Shown here piece after piece: positions 8,854 to 17,940 of a stretch of DNA of 64,000 bases. Below the pieces are notes generated by a model that was given only the letters and a program-made list of their open reading frames with translations, made no database searches and was not told where the DNA came from. The position numbers and the translations under genes are program-made. The stretch is taken from contig CAJWBJ010000001.1 of NCBI GenBank assembly GCA_913020495.1, positions 36,910 to 100,909 of the forward strand, read 5' to 3'. The stretch comes from an uncultured Oleiphilus sp. (GTDB lineage: Bacteria > Pseudomonadota > Gammaproteobacteria > Pseudomonadales > Oleiphilaceae). The first letter of the stretch is position 1, and each line of letters begins with the position of its first letter.

Positions 8854-9417
8854 CTAATTCCATTCATGAAAGAAATTAGAGGTTTTTAGCTCGGGAAGCG
8901 GTTTTAATTCTCCTTTAGGCGTCCCTACATAAAGAAAACCAACCAAGGTCTCATGTGACTGAACACCTAAGCCCTGCTTCACAACCGAATGCTTTGCCAT
9001 AGGCCCAGTTCGCCACATACCACCAAACCCTTCCGATTGAAGCGCCAGCAACATATATCCCATACCAACACCACATGAAACTATTTGTTCTTCAACAGGT
9101 ACTTTTTTATGCACTTGATTTTCGGCAATACCGATTATTAACATTGGCGCCCTTAAAGGCATTGCTCGATACTTTTCACGCTGAGCCTCCGTTAAATCTG
9201 TAGAGTCTGATATCGCAGCGTCACAGAATAATTCACCTAATCGGCCTCTGGCATCGCCTTGAACAATCAAGTACCTCCATGGACGTAATAGCATATGATC
9301 CGGTGCCCGAAGCCCTGCCTGAAACACTTTATCTAAAATATCAGATGACGGAGCAGGAGATTCCAACCTAGGGCAAGAAACCCGCTTGCACATTAATTCT
9401 ATTACTTCAGAGCTCAT
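8854..9417 (-). CDS. Nitroreductase family protein (YdjA-like)
   Basis: 187-aa single-domain FMN-dependent nitroreductase of the short YdjA type. Typical pieces: 'RVSCPRLESPAP' (RRS-like phosphate-binding start), 'AGLRAPDHMLLRPWRYLIV', and 'SCGVGMGYMLLALQSEGFGGMWRTG' near the C-terminus. The physiological substrate of this subfamily is uncertain. It is divergent from the cyclase gene with 207 bp between them. No operon partner. Confidence 0.85.
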   Translation of the reverse strand: MSSEVIELMCKRVSCPRLESPAPSSDILDKVFQAGLRAPDHMLLRPWRYLIVQGDARGRLGELFCDAAISDSTDLTEAQREKYRAMPLRAPMLIIGIAENQVHKKVPVEEQIVSCGVGMGYMLLALQSEGFGGMWRTGPMAKHSVVKQGLGVQSHETLVGFLYVGTPKGELKPLPELKTSNFFHEWN

Positions 9418-9624
9418 TCCATAATCCTTTTAATTAGAGTAATCCACCTAAAATTTGTCTACGCTTATAGGAACTGATAATCTGACGCGCTTAGTTTCCA
9501 AATCAGTCATTGTTTCAGCCTTTTACACAAAGCGCTTTAACCATAATAGATAAACATAAAATGACTGGCCTTCATCTTTTAGGGTTTAGATGTGCCTATT
9601 AAAGCACACTAAAAAATGTAGTAT

Positions 9625-11004
9625 ATGATTCCACAAAAAAATCTTCCAAATATCGATTCGCCACCTTCAGTAATGCCGGCCTACAACGGTCGCGTTCTGG
9701 CCTACCTTATTACCAGCATTACAATGGCGACCGGCATTTTAACAGGGCACTTTGATGAACGACTAGTTTGGGCAATTCCCATCTCAATGCTTTGGCCACA
9801 CATTCTCTACTTTATAATTCGACACTTTAAGCTAGACCAAAGCATTGCAACACGTGAAAACACACTTTTAATTGATGGGGCATTAGCGGGCTTAATTGTT
9901 GTTCTTTACAGCTTTAGTGTTACTCCCAGTTTATTTGCACTACTGATGGCAAGCTTCAGCTTTATTGTTGTTGGAAGTATGAGGATCTGGTTGCTCGGCC
10001 ACCTTGTCATGCTTATATCAATTATTATTTTCTCTTTAATATTCGGCATTAAGTTTGCCGGAAACTCACCCGTCATACTTAAAATCGTTTCGGCACTAGG
10101 CGCTGTACTTTTCGTCTCTGTTACGGCCTATTACACACACAAACAAGCAGAAGCCTTGCATAAAGCAAAATCTCAAATACAGCAACAACGTGAATTATCA
10201 ATTTCTTTATCTCATAAACTTGCGAAATATTTATCACCGCAAGTATGGCAATCTATCTTTACTGGCGAACGAGATGTTCGACTTGAAACACAGCGTAAAA
10301 AACTTGCCATATTCTTTTCTGATATCAAAGGGTTTACTGAGTTAGCAGAAGAAATGGAGCCTGAGAGCTTAACCGAGCTGCTGAATACTTACTTCAATGA
10401 GATGTCCCAAATTGCTTTAAAATATGGCGGTACGATTGATAAGTTTATAGGTGACAGCATCATGATTTTCTTTGGTGACCCCACTAGTAGAGGCGCAAAA
10501 GAAGACACTCTAGCCTGTGTATCCATGGCAATTGAAATGCGTAAGCATATGAAAATATTACGTCAAAAATGGCAAAGCCAAGGCATTAAAACACCGCTTC
10601 AAATTCGAATAGGTATTAGTACGGGTTACACAACTGTAGGTAATTTTGGCGCTGAAAACCGAATGGATTACACGATTATCGGAAAAGAAGTTAACTTGGC
10701 TTCACGACTGGAAGCACTTTCTGAACCGGGCGAAATTCTAATTTCTTACGAGACCTTCTCGCTTGTCAAAGATAAAGTCATGTGCCGTGACAAAGGAGAA
10801 ATTACGGTAAAGGGTTTTGCACGTCCCGTTCCTATTTACCAGATAGTCGATTTCAGACGTGACATTGGCTCAGGCCAGAGCTTCATTGAACATGAAACTC
10901 AAGGTTTTGCGATGTATATTGACACTGACAAAGTAACGCAAAAAGATAAAGAACCAATCATGCGAGCTTTAGAACGCGTAGTTGACAAATTGAAGGACGA
11001 GTAA
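9625..11004 (+). CDS. Membrane-bound class III adenylate cyclase (CyaB-like)
   Basis: 459 aa. The N-terminal membrane part (about residues 20-170, five to six hydrophobic segments) resembles the MASE2 domain. A coiled linker (about 172-200) leads into a class III nucleotide cyclase domain (about 222-415). The metal-binding aspartates are in 'FFSDIKGFTEL' (D233) and 'FIGDSIMIFFG' (D277). The layout matches Pseudomonas CyaB, which makes cAMP for Vfr-dependent virulence and twitching. The pilU gene in this window fits that link only indirectly. It runs tail to tail with queF, 13 bp apart. Confidence 0.88.
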   Translation: MIPQKNLPNIDSPPSVMPAYNGRVLAYLITSITMATGILTGHFDERLVWAIPISMLWPHILYFIIRHFKLDQSIATRENTLLIDGALAGLIVVLYSFSVTPSLFALLMASFSFIVVGSMRIWLLGHLVMLISIIIFSLIFGIKFAGNSPVILKIVSALGAVLFVSVTAYYTHKQAEALHKAKSQIQQQRELSISLSHKLAKYLSPQVWQSIFTGERDVRLETQRKKLAIFFSDIKGFTELAEEMEPESLTELLNTYFNEMSQIALKYGGTIDKFIGDSIMIFFGDPTSRGAKEDTLACVSMAIEMRKHMKILRQKWQSQGIKTPLQIRIGISTGYTTVGNFGAENRMDYTIIGKEVNLASRLEALSEPGEILISYETFSLVKDKVMCRDKGEITVKGFARPVPIYQIVDFRRDIGSGQSFIEHETQGFAMYIDTDKVTQKDKEPIMRALERVVDKLKDE

Positions 11005-11017
11005 GCGTTCAAACGCC

Positions 11018-11854
11018 TTACTGTCTACTGGTTCGAATGTCACTCGCTGACGCGGACCAGTCTAGCGTTGCTCGATAAGGATTGATATCCAAACCTCCCC
11101 TACGTGTATAGCGAGCATAAACGCTCAATGATTCACAAGCACATTTCTCTAAGATGTCGATAAAGATCTGCTCTACACAATGCTCGTGAAAATCCTGACA
11201 TTGTCTAAAGGAAATAATATAGCGCAATAAACTTTCATGATTAATTTTCTGCCCTCGATATCGAACAAAAACCGTCCCCCAGTCGGGCTGCCCAGTCACG
11301 GGGCAATTAGAACGTAATAAATGTGAACATAAAAAACCCTCATGTATACCACCAACCGCTTTATCCAAGCTTAGCAGATTCGCATTTGGTTGATATTCAA
11401 AACCACTAACAGGCAAGTCATCAACACACATAAATCTTTTTTCATTAGCGCCATTTAGAGTCAGCGCATCACGCACATCACAAACACTTACAGATACAGA
11501 CATACCAGCCGCTTTAGACAAGTCATCAACCAAGGTTTTTGTTAAGACCTTAATATTTTCAAAATTTTTGTGATTAAGCGAATTCAAATACAATTTGAAT
11601 GACTTTGATTCGATCATAAAAGGGCTATTAGCGGGAACACGGAAATAGGCTATACCAACACACGGTTTACCTTGTAAATCGAGCCAGGAGAGCTCATAAC
11701 ACGTCCACAAATCCTCTCCATGAAAAGGCAAATCAGAAGATAAACCCAAACTAGCCCGATTTTCAACTCTTGAAAGTGGGAACAACAAACCCGGATCATA
11801 TGGACTGTCGTAAACGGTCCCTTTCCCTAATTGGCTTTTATTTGCGTCTGTCAT
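11018..11854 (-). CDS. queF: NADPH-dependent 7-cyano-7-deazaguanine reductase QueF
   Basis: 278 aa, the long two-domain (YqcD/E. coli-type) QueF that reduces preQ0 to preQ1 in queuosine biosynthesis. The substrate-binding 'ESKSFKLYLNS' and the catalytic motif 'LRSNCPVTGQPDWG' are intact: the Cys forms the thioimide and the Asp of 'QPDW' is the proton donor. Length and motifs agree with the unimodular long form. It stands alone in the local context. Confidence 0.95.
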   Translation of the reverse strand: MTDANKSQLGKGTVYDSPYDPGLLFPLSRVENRASLGLSSDLPFHGEDLWTCYELSWLDLQGKPCVGIAYFRVPANSPFMIESKSFKLYLNSLNHKNFENIKVLTKTLVDDLSKAAGMSVSVSVCDVRDALTLNGANEKRFMCVDDLPVSGFEYQPNANLLSLDKAVGGIHEGFLCSHLLRSNCPVTGQPDWGTVFVRYRGQKINHESLLRYIISFRQCQDFHEHCVEQIFIDILEKCACESLSVYARYTRRGGLDINPYRATLDWSASASDIRTSRQ

Positions 11855-11890
11855 ATTAATAGAACCTAAGTCGAATGCTTAAGAACAAGG

Positions 11891-12664
11891 CTATGAGCGA
11901 ATGCCTTGCCCCTTATTTAATAAGTGTAGCGAAAACGAAAATAACAAAACAATAAACCCAATAATCATACTGTAAGCAAAGAAAATGCTCACATCACTTA
12001 CGCCTAGAATGCCATATCGAAAGGTGTTTACCATATAAAGAATCGGGTTAAACTTTGAGATTACCTGCCAAAATTCAGGCAACAAACTGATGCTATAAAA
12101 TACACCACCAAGATAAGTTAGCGGCGTCAGAATAAACGTAGGTACGATTGAGATATCATCAAATTTGGTCGCATAAACGGCATTAATGAACCCACCTAGC
12201 GAAAACAATATTGCTGTTAACAAGATCACCGAAGCAGTCACACCGACATGTTCAATATGAAGATTGGTAAACCCCAGAGACAATAGCGTGACAATAAAAC
12301 CAACCGCAAGCCCACGCCCGACACCACCCATTACGTACCCTGTTAATACCACCCAGTTTGGGACTGGCGAAACTAATATTTCCTCAATACTACCCTGAAA
12401 TTTCATTCCAAAAAAAGAAGACACCACATTCGCATAGGAATTAGTAATCACCGACATCATAATTAGGCCTGGCACAATAAACTCCATATAATCGAAGCCG
12501 CCCATTTCTCCAATTCTTGACCCAATCAGATTCCCGAAAATAACGAAATACAAGACCATCATAATGGCGGGAGGTACTAAAGTTTGTACCCAAATCCGGG
12601 TAAATCGACGAATTTCTTTTACAACAATCGTCGAAAATGCGACCCATATTTGCCTAGCTGTCAT
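11891..12664 (-). CDS. ABC-2 type transporter permease (YadH-like)
   Basis: 257 aa with six predicted membrane segments, ABC-2 permease family: 'RFTRIWVQTLVPPAIMMVLYFVIFGNLIG' at the start, and 'GSIEEILVSPVPNWVVLTGYVMGGVGRGL' in the middle, which is the conserved loop. The ATG overlaps the stop of the ATPase gene (ATGA), so the two form a coupled exporter. The pair resembles E. coli YadGH, whose substrate is not settled. Confidence 0.9.
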   Translation of the reverse strand: MTARQIWVAFSTIVVKEIRRFTRIWVQTLVPPAIMMVLYFVIFGNLIGSRIGEMGGFDYMEFIVPGLIMMSVITNSYANVVSSFFGMKFQGSIEEILVSPVPNWVVLTGYVMGGVGRGLAVGFIVTLLSLGFTNLHIEHVGVTASVILLTAILFSLGGFINAVYATKFDDISIVPTFILTPLTYLGGVFYSISLLPEFWQVISKFNPILYMVNTFRYGILGVSDVSIFFAYSMIIGFIVLLFSFSLHLLNKGQGIRS

Positions 12665-13593
12665 ATTTCACTTCCTTGCTTATCTTTTTGAAGCAGCCCT
12701 AAAAATAACTCTTCCAGACGATTAGACTTACTTCTAAGACTTGTCACCACCCAATCAAATGATTTTAAGCATTCAAAAAGTTGGTTAATATTTTGATCTT
12801 TCTTTACATCAACCTCTAGAGCCCCTTCAACATTAATACGAGACACAAAACCAAAAAGGTCTGGCGCTTCAACTAAAATCCGATCAGTCTCAAGAATAAA
12901 CGTTTCTATATTTAAGGTTTTAAGCAAAGATTTCATACTCGTATTTTCGAGGATTTCACCTTTATCAATAATCGCAATATTCCGACAAAGTGATTCAGCT
13001 TCTTCTAAATAATGCGTTGTTAAAATGATCGTTGTTCCTTGTTCGTTCAGCTCTTGAAGGAACTTCCACATAGAACGCCGAAGCTCAATATCTACCCCTG
13101 CAGTCGGTTCATCAAGAATCAATAATTTGGGTTTATGAACTAAAGCTCTTGCGATCATTAGTCGGCGCTTCATACCACCAGATAGCATCCGTGATGGTAT
13201 GTCTCTCTTTTCCCACAGACCCAATTTTTTAAGATAATAATCCGCACTTTCTTTTGCTTCTTCAGCAGGAATGCCATAATAGCCAGCTTGAGTAATTAAG
13301 ATATCACCTACTTTTTCAAACTGATTAAAATTGAACTCCTGAGGAACAACCCCCAAACAGGTTTTAGCCTTCACCAGCTCAGTTTCTAAATCATAACCAA
13401 AAATACTAACCCGCCCTGAAGTTTTATTAACTAAAGACGATACAATCCCTAACGTAGTTGATTTACCCGCACCATTCGGTCCAAGTAAAGCAAAGAAATC
13501 ACCTTGCTCAACGGTAATAGAAACACTTTTGAGCGCTTGAAATCCATTGCCGTAAGTTTTACATAGCTTGGATATTTCCAATGCTTTTGTCAT
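12661..13593 (-). CDS. ABC transporter ATP-binding protein (YadG-like)
   Basis: About 310 aa. Walker A 'GPNGAGKSTT', Q-loop 'VVPQEFNFNQF', signature 'LSGGMKRRLMIARALVHKP', Walker B 'LLILDEPTAGVD' and H-loop 'TTHYLEEAE' are all intact. The ORF track starts at a GTG (13605); the ATG at 13593 has AGGTGA about 8 nt upstream and is preferred. The C-terminal ~80 residues are the extension typical of YadG-type exporters. It pairs with the permease at 11891-12664. Confidence 0.92.
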   Translation of the reverse strand: MTKALEISKLCKTYGNGFQALKSVSITVEQGDFFALLGPNGAGKSTTLGIVSSLVNKTSGRVSIFGYDLETELVKAKTCLGVVPQEFNFNQFEKVGDILITQAGYYGIPAEEAKESADYYLKKLGLWEKRDIPSRMLSGGMKRRLMIARALVHKPKLLILDEPTAGVDIELRRSMWKFLQELNEQGTTIILTTHYLEEAESLCRNIAIIDKGEILENTSMKSLLKTLNIETFILETDRILVEAPDLFGFVSRINVEGALEVDVKKDQNINQLFECLKSFDWVVTSLRSKSNRLEELFLGLLQKDKQGSEI

Positions 13594-13740
13594 TTTAAAT
13601 CTCACCTAAAATTGGTATCTGCCTTAAGGCTTAAAGATTTTACGTATAGTAAGCACTGGTATTTTGTGTCTTTTATTGAAATTTCAAGTTACTTGAAGGA
13701 GGTTTAGAACAAACCATTTTTGAATACACTAAAAAAATCT

Positions 13741-14382
13741 TTATTCTGTTTGGTAGTTTTGTTGATAAAGCGCTTCACCCATCTTATCGATTTGAGCGTC
13801 AATCATTTTTTCAAAGGGGCGTAAAAACACATTGGAATCAAATTGTTCATCAAATATTGATAATAGTACTGAGATAGCTTCAATCGTCGCTAAAGCATCC
13901 GCTTTCGAGGCCTTACGAATACGATATTGACTCACACCTACATTCTTTAATGCGATGGTTGGCAGGGTTTGAAACCATGCGTTCAAGTGCAATAGTTCAC
14001 GGGTATTTCGCCAAGTCCCATCTAAAACGATGATTGAATCAAAGCAGGTTGATAACTCAGATACTTTGGTAAATGTTGCATCACTATCAAGCTCTATATG
14101 AAATGGACTTTCTGGCATTTGGTGCGCATAAAGAAGGATTGGTTGAGAGGCCTGATAACTTCCGAGAACATCAAAGCAATCCGCTCTTTTAAACGCCGTA
14201 CCCGAAACCACTTTTGCTTTCGTTAAACCAAGCTCGACTAGCCTAGCTGTTCCGAGTGTTTTTTTAACTTCATCAGAATGCTGAAGAATTAAAACAGGCA
14301 TTTGATTGGATTGAACTTGAAGCCACTGACAAATACAGGTCGACATTGCCTTCATACACTTCGGGCAATATTGTCGACTCAT
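13741..14382 (-). CDS. DTW-domain tRNA-uridine aminocarboxypropyltransferase (TapT-like)
   Basis: 213 aa DTW-domain protein. It carries the N-terminal zinc-type cysteines 'CPKCMKAMSTCIC', the 'ILQHSDEVKKTLGTARL' segment, the name-giving D-x-T-W motif as 'LDGTWRNTREL', and 'YRIRKASKADALATIEA'. Family members transfer the 3-amino-3-carboxypropyl group of SAM to tRNA uridine (acp3U47). Monocistronic on the minus strand, with 147 bp to the ABC genes and 113 bp to the HD-GYP-like gene. Confidence 0.85.
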   Translation of the reverse strand: MSRQYCPKCMKAMSTCICQWLQVQSNQMPVLILQHSDEVKKTLGTARLVELGLTKAKVVSGTAFKRADCFDVLGSYQASQPILLYAHQMPESPFHIELDSDATFTKVSELSTCFDSIIVLDGTWRNTRELLHLNAWFQTLPTIALKNVGVSQYRIRKASKADALATIEAISVLLSIFDEQFDSNVFLRPFEKMIDAQIDKMGEALYQQNYQTE

Positions 14383-14495
14383 TATTTAGCCTGCCGCTAG
14401 TTGGATATAAAGTTTATTGAGTGTGAAGCGTCTACGTATATCATTTTAAACTATAACTCATCAATGAACACTAGTATTAGCTGCAACACAAGTAC

Positions 14496-15833
14496 CTATG
14501 AGGCAATAGACCCTGCAAAATGCTTCCAGCTCCAACGGGATTTCGCACCCGTCAAAAGAAATTCATTTTCGTCGATATTATACGCGCCTTTTGGAAGGCT
14601 ATCAGAAATATACAAACCATCCTCACCCGCCTTATGCTGATTCCATTCCTTTAAATCAACGACCTTAGCGTCTTTAAGTGGATATTTATGATCATCCAGA
14701 ACAATCATTATTTTTGGAAATAAACGACGATCTAAATTATGCCCTGTTACAATACCTACTTCATGAGAACTTAGCTCCACTAATGTTCCTGTTGGATAAA
14801 CACCGACAGCTTCAATAAAACGTTCTACAAGATCCTCCTGAAAAGTAATATTACGCAGTTCAAAAAGTTTCGATACGGCCTGTAATGGGGACAAGCCTTG
14901 TGAGTCATCTCTAGGGCTAATAAGAACTTGGTAATAATCAACCAAGCCCGCAATTTTTGCTAACAGTGGAATTTTTCCTCCCGTCACACTCTGAGGGTAC
15001 CCAGTACCGTTATGGCGCTCCTGATGATATTTAACGATAGAAATAACACCATTTGGTAAATCATCCATTTCTTCTAGTATTTCAACACCATGCTGAACAT
15101 AATTTTGATACTCAACATGCTCCTCTTCTGTAAGTTTAACTGACTTTTGTAGCAACTCACTCGATAACCGTGTCTTCCCAATATGGGAGAGTAAAACACC
15201 CATTGCCAAGGTTTTAAGTAATGATTTATCCAGACCGAGGTGGCGACCAAAGACTAAAGCCCAAATTGAAGATTTAACTGAATGCTGATAGCTATATGCA
15301 TCTTCTTCACTCATTTTAGACAACCAAACAAGTGCATCAGGGTTACGTACCACACTTTCAACCATGCCTTCAGCTACATTTTCAGTCTCGGCAATAGAAA
15401 CCTTACCGCCGCCATGGAGTGTAGCGAAAACTCCACTAATAGCCTCGTAAACGTGACGATGAAGTTTTTCGGTACGGGAAACCTCTTTCTTTATCGTCGT
15501 TTTTACTTGATAAGTTTGAGGTGATTTAATCACTAAAGGAGGGAGCATCACAACTTGAGCAGAGTGATCATCTTCCGCTTTATCATGTTTTTTCTGGTTC
15601 TCTTGCTTTGGCTTTTGAGTCACCCGACTTTCATAAACATGTTTCGTTCTTGCTTTTTTTTCATCTACATAAACATACTTACAGTAACCTGCCAGCGCTT
15701 TTACATCGTCGTCATTACGAATATAAAAACCTTGAAGCGGGAATGGTGTTTTATGCCACGGACAATCAAGGTCCGCAATATACATCCCTTCCTTTAAGAA
15801 ATTCACTTCAATTTTCATTCTACTTGTCGACAT
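14496..15833 (-). CDS. DUF3391 / HD-GYP-like protein with degenerate active site
   Basis: 445 aa. The N-terminal DUF3391 domain (about 5-65, 'FLKEGMYIADLDCPWHKTPF') and the HD-GYP fold (about 120-350) are clear, including 'RHNGTGYP'. In active cyclic di-GMP phosphodiesterases the HD motif reads 'LLHDIGK'; here it reads 'LLSHIGK' (216-217 are Ser-His), the 'HHE' motif reads 'HQE', and the later 'DAL' motif reads 'DYYQVL'. Several metal ligands are therefore changed, so it may bind rather than hydrolyse c-di-GMP. AGGT ribosome binding site 7 nt before the ATG. Confidence 0.85.
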   Translation of the reverse strand: MSTSRMKIEVNFLKEGMYIADLDCPWHKTPFPLQGFYIRNDDDVKALAGYCKYVYVDEKKARTKHVYESRVTQKPKQENQKKHDKAEDDHSAQVVMLPPLVIKSPQTYQVKTTIKKEVSRTEKLHRHVYEAISGVFATLHGGGKVSIAETENVAEGMVESVVRNPDALVWLSKMSEEDAYSYQHSVKSSIWALVFGRHLGLDKSLLKTLAMGVLLSHIGKTRLSSELLQKSVKLTEEEHVEYQNYVQHGVEILEEMDDLPNGVISIVKYHQERHNGTGYPQSVTGGKIPLLAKIAGLVDYYQVLISPRDDSQGLSPLQAVSKLFELRNITFQEDLVERFIEAVGVYPTGTLVELSSHEVGIVTGHNLDRRLFPKIMIVLDDHKYPLKDAKVVDLKEWNQHKAGEDGLYISDSLPKGAYNIDENEFLLTGAKSRWSWKHFAGSIAS

Positions 15834-16034
15834 GACGCTACCTACGAATTTTTCAAGAGTTCACAATTTATTGCTTCTAGGCAACATTCTGACAAAAATG
15901 AAGCTGAAATCCACCAATATGCGTAGGGTTTTGTAAGCTCAGGTAACAACAGTACTAGCTTTAGTTAGAATGGCGACTAGCTCACACACAGTTTGTATAT
16001 ACGTACCAAGAAATTGAGTACGCCAGCCGATAAA

Positions 16035-16658
16035 TCAGATGTCAGAATCACAAATTGATGAATGCGTAGATAGTGAAGGCACCAATAACTCCAAATCCTC
16101 TCCTTTAATTTCTTTGGTTGTCACAACATAAGGAATTTTTGAAGTTAAAAGAAAATCTATACTTTTCTTTTTACCCTTAACTTGTCGGTATATATTCTTG
16201 GGGCGGCAATTTAAAGTAATCAATACTTCACCTTTAAGAGATAAAATATCTGTTGAACCAGAGCGATCCGTAACTGTTCCACAGACTATATTATCTTCAA
16301 TATCCAAGCCATGACGATCAACATCGGCTTTCGCATCTGCGCAATAATAAATACCATCCTTACTGCCACCCGAGCATCTTCGCCCTTTGCCAAAAGAGCT
16401 GTCATAGAAATATACTTTTCGTTGACTACATTGTGTTTCAAGCGTGACAGGTAAGGCTCTAAATTGATTTTTTGCCCAACCTTCATAACGCAAAGTCTGC
16501 CAGTGAATACGAAACTGCCTCACTTCACCAGCAGAATTCTCAGCAGTAAAAACCCCATAATGTGTCGTATAATCCGTTGTTGCACACCCCGATACAGCAA
16601 GCACTATTAGCACTCCCATAAAAACGTTAAGCCTTTTAACTAACGCTATAACTATCAC
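16035..16658 (-). CDS. Hypothetical lipoprotein
   Basis: 207 aa, GTG start preceded by GAGGAT. It has an N-terminal signal with a lipobox 'AVSGC' (Cys about residue 25), so the mature protein is lipid-anchored. The rest is Cys-containing (seven Cys after the lipobox) and basic, with no family I recognise. It is divergent from the iron-binding protein gene but 175 bp away, with no shared function evident. Confidence 0.7.
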   Translation of the reverse strand: MIVIALVKRLNVFMGVLIVLAVSGCATTDYTTHYGVFTAENSAGEVRQFRIHWQTLRYEGWAKNQFRALPVTLETQCSQRKVYFYDSSFGKGRRCSGGSKDGIYYCADAKADVDRHGLDIEDNIVCGTVTDRSGSTDILSLKGEVLITLNCRPKNIYRQVKGKKKSIDFLLTSKIPYVVTTKEIKGEDLELLVPSLSTHSSICDSDI

Positions 16659-16761
16659 TCACAAAATCCTCTTTAAATTATTGGCCGAATAATAACCCGT
16701 GTTTATTTAATAAAACAGGCTTGATCCACATCAATTTGCTTCTCTTCAATATTTAAATTGC

Positions 16762-16790
16762 TTGACTCTACTTAATTTTCAATTAAGAAT
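16762..16790 (+). promoter_or_regulatory. Possible sigma-70 promoter with operator palindrome upstream of the iron-binding gene
   Basis: TTGACT at 16762-16767 and AAGAAT at 16785-16790 with a 17-bp spacer. The spacer contains a perfect palindrome CTTAATT-TTC-AATTAAG (16771-16787). A repressor site placed between -35 and -10 would be usual for iron uptake, but the palindrome does not match the Fur 19-mer well. Confidence 0.4.
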
Positions 16791-16833
16791 ACTTCTTGTT
16801 TAGATTTACATTCAACTTTAAGAGCCTTAATTT

Positions 16834-17853
16834 ATGCAACTATATAAATCTCTGATATTCACTACCACCTGCCTCATCCTTACGCTTTTTACAAATAGCG
16901 CTTATTCAAGCGAAGTTAATGTGTACTCCTACAGACAACCATTTCTAATTCAGCCAATTTTTGATGCATTTACTAGAGAGTCTGGCATTGATGTAAACGT
17001 CGTTTTTGCAAAGAAAGGGCTTTCAGAGCGATTAAAGCGTGAAGGGAGAAACTCACCTGCCGACCTTATTTTCACCGTTGATATTGGCCGTTTAATCGAT
17101 GTCGTTAACAAAGATCTTGTCCAAGGCACTAGTTCGACCACGCTTTCAAATAACATTCCTTCACAATACAGAGACCCTGAAGGTAAGTGGTTTGGTTTAA
17201 CCACTCGAACCCGCTCAATCTATGTATCAAAAGAGCGAGCTAATCTTGCTGATATTCAGCGCTATGAAGATCTGAGCAACCCTGCTTGGAAAGGTCGAAT
17301 TTGTACACGAAGTGGTAAGCACCCTTACAATCTTGCATTAATTGCTTCTATGATTGCCCACCATGGTGAAGAAAAAGCAACTAATTGGCTGAAAGGCGTT
17401 AAAGCGAACCTTGCTCGCAAGCCTCAAGGTAACGACCGAGCACAAGTAAAAGCAATTAAAGAAGGTGTTTGTGATATTTCATTGGGAAATAATTACTATT
17501 ATGGAAAAATGCTGAATAATCCAGATCAGGTCGAATGGGCAAATGCTGTTCATATCACCTTCCCAAATCAAGCTGATCGAGGCACACACGTTAATATTAG
17601 TGGCATGGCACTAACTAAACATGCACCTAATAAAGCAAACGCAATTAAACTAATGGAATTTTTGAGTAAAAAACTTGCTCAGAAAATGTATTCAGAGCAA
17701 AATTTTGAATACCCGGTGAACCCATCTGTAGAACCTTCAGGACTATTGCAGTCTTGGGGCAACTTTAAATCAGACATTTTGCCATTAAGTGAAGTTGCTA
17801 ACCTACGCAAACAAGCTGCAAAACTTGTTGACCGCATTGGCTTTGATGAATAA
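16834..17853 (+). CDS. Ferric iron ABC transporter substrate-binding protein (FbpA/FutA-like)
   Basis: 339 aa periplasmic protein with a signal peptide ending about residue 25 ('TNSAYSS'). The mature part starts 'EVNVYSYRQPF', typical of class II ferric-binding proteins. The iron-binding tyrosine cluster 'NNYYYGK' (Tyr221-223) and 'RTRSIYVSKE' are present. The permease gene follows after an intrinsic terminator hairpin (17885-17909), which would raise the level of binding protein over permease. No ATPase gene is nearby. Confidence 0.92.
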   Translation: MQLYKSLIFTTTCLILTLFTNSAYSSEVNVYSYRQPFLIQPIFDAFTRESGIDVNVVFAKKGLSERLKREGRNSPADLIFTVDIGRLIDVVNKDLVQGTSSTTLSNNIPSQYRDPEGKWFGLTTRTRSIYVSKERANLADIQRYEDLSNPAWKGRICTRSGKHPYNLALIASMIAHHGEEKATNWLKGVKANLARKPQGNDRAQVKAIKEGVCDISLGNNYYYGKMLNNPDQVEWANAVHITFPNQADRGTHVNISGMALTKHAPNKANAIKLMEFLSKKLAQKMYSEQNFEYPVNPSVEPSGLLQSWGNFKSDILPLSEVANLRKQAAKLVDRIGFDE

Positions 17854-17884
17854 TGCTATAATTTCTATCACATCAATAGAATTG

Positions 17885-17909
17885 AAAGACAGCCTTCTAG
17901 CTGTCTTTT
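17885..17909 (+). terminator. Intrinsic terminator/attenuator between iron-binding protein and permease
   Basis: Perfect 9-bp stem AAAGACAGC / GCTGTCTTT with loop CTTCTA followed by T residues. Because the permease follows only 31 bp later, it probably acts as a partial terminator. Confidence 0.75.
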
Positions 17910-17940
17910 GCTATTTCAAACCAGAAGCCATCTCTAAAAT

